Shown here in pieces: positions 41,913 to 42,183 of a stretch of 42,183 nt of DNA. The notes under the pieces were generated by a model that worked only from the letters and a program-made list of their open reading frames with translations, made no database searches and was not told where the DNA came from. This DNA is from Chloroflexota bacterium (GTDB lineage Bacteria > Chloroflexota > Limnocylindria > P2-11E). Position numbers and translations under genes: made by a program. Position 1 is the stretch's first letter, and the number at the start of each line of letters is the position of its first letter. The DNA lies in NCBI GenBank assembly GCA_016183435.1, contig JACPEQ010000042.1:1-42183 (forward strand), in the 5' to 3' direction.

Positions 41913-42183
41913 GCGGAGCAGCGGTCGCGCCGCCGCGGCGCTTCAGGTGCTTCAGCTGGGTGTGCCCCTCGCGCTCCTGCTCGCGCAGCACGGCGGCGAT
42001 GCGCCGGACCTCGCGATCGAGCGCGGGGATGACCGCGTAGCGCAGCGCGTTCACTCGGCGCGCGGTGCGCTGGATCTCGCCACCGACCCGGCGGATGCGC
42101 ACGTCGGCCTCCGCGTAGCGCACCAGCGCGAGCAGCTCCTCCTCGAACGACTCCGCGACCCGGTCCACCGACGCCGAGCTGAA
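41899..42183 (-). CDS. V-type ATP synthase subunit D, C-terminal part (N-terminus beyond window)
   Basis: VGGEIQRTARRVNALRYAVIPALDREVRRIAAVLREQEREGHTQLKHLKRR; frame open through 42183. Confidence 0.85.
   Translation of the reverse strand, partial: FSSASVDRVAESFEEELLALVRYAEADVRIRRVGGEIQRTARRVNALRYAVIPALDREVRRIAAVLREQEREGHTQLKHLKRRGGATAAPLRAA

Noticed and set aside
1-42183. CRISPR array, rRNA operon, prophage or intact transposase
   Set aside because: No regularly spaced repeats, rRNA cores, phage structural genes or transposase motifs were seen.

Overview
High-GC bacterial chromosomal window, Chloroflexota-like by gene content and style (taxon is inference). It is mostly a housekeeping information-processing region. 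Order: tRNA-Val; a small accessory patch (IS21-like end repeats, pRiA4b ORF-3-like protein, BrnT/BrnA toxin-antitoxin); thrS with a T-box leader; a frameshifted GNAT pseudogene; infC-rpmI-rplT-pheS-pheT; a peptide-type ABC substrate-binding protein and two permeases without ATPases; Mpg glycosylase; mutS2; NUDIX; PBP1A (-); tyrS; a TPR protein; EF-G2-like GTPase (-); yebC-ruvC-ruvA; a Phd/PIN toxin-antitoxin pair (-); a broken second ruvA 3' end; nusA-rnpM-infB-rbfA-truB; a multi-pass membrane protein; ribF-rpsO-pnp; YdjC-like deacetylase; methyltransferase; family 4 UDG; RNase J; and a partial V-type ATPase subunit D (-). Main points for a second look: (1) small GC-rich hairpin repeats with matched arms and changing loops, several of them in-frame inside proteins (MutS2 linker, both ends of the TPR ORF), resembling in principle Rickettsia palindromic elements; (2) a 40-bp repeat with conserved stem and variable loop upstream of both rpmI and rpsO; (3) a toxin-antitoxin cassette between an intact ruvA and a divergent, frameshifted ruvA 3'-end relic whose stop codon lies in a putative nusA -10 box; (4) an exact in-frame 60-bp tandem duplication in a membrane protein; (5) several genes whose conserved N-termini can only be reached from CTG or ATA starts; (6) a nearly symmetric -10 box shared by divergent PBP1A and tyrS. 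All comparisons were made by eye; no searches or folding programs were run.
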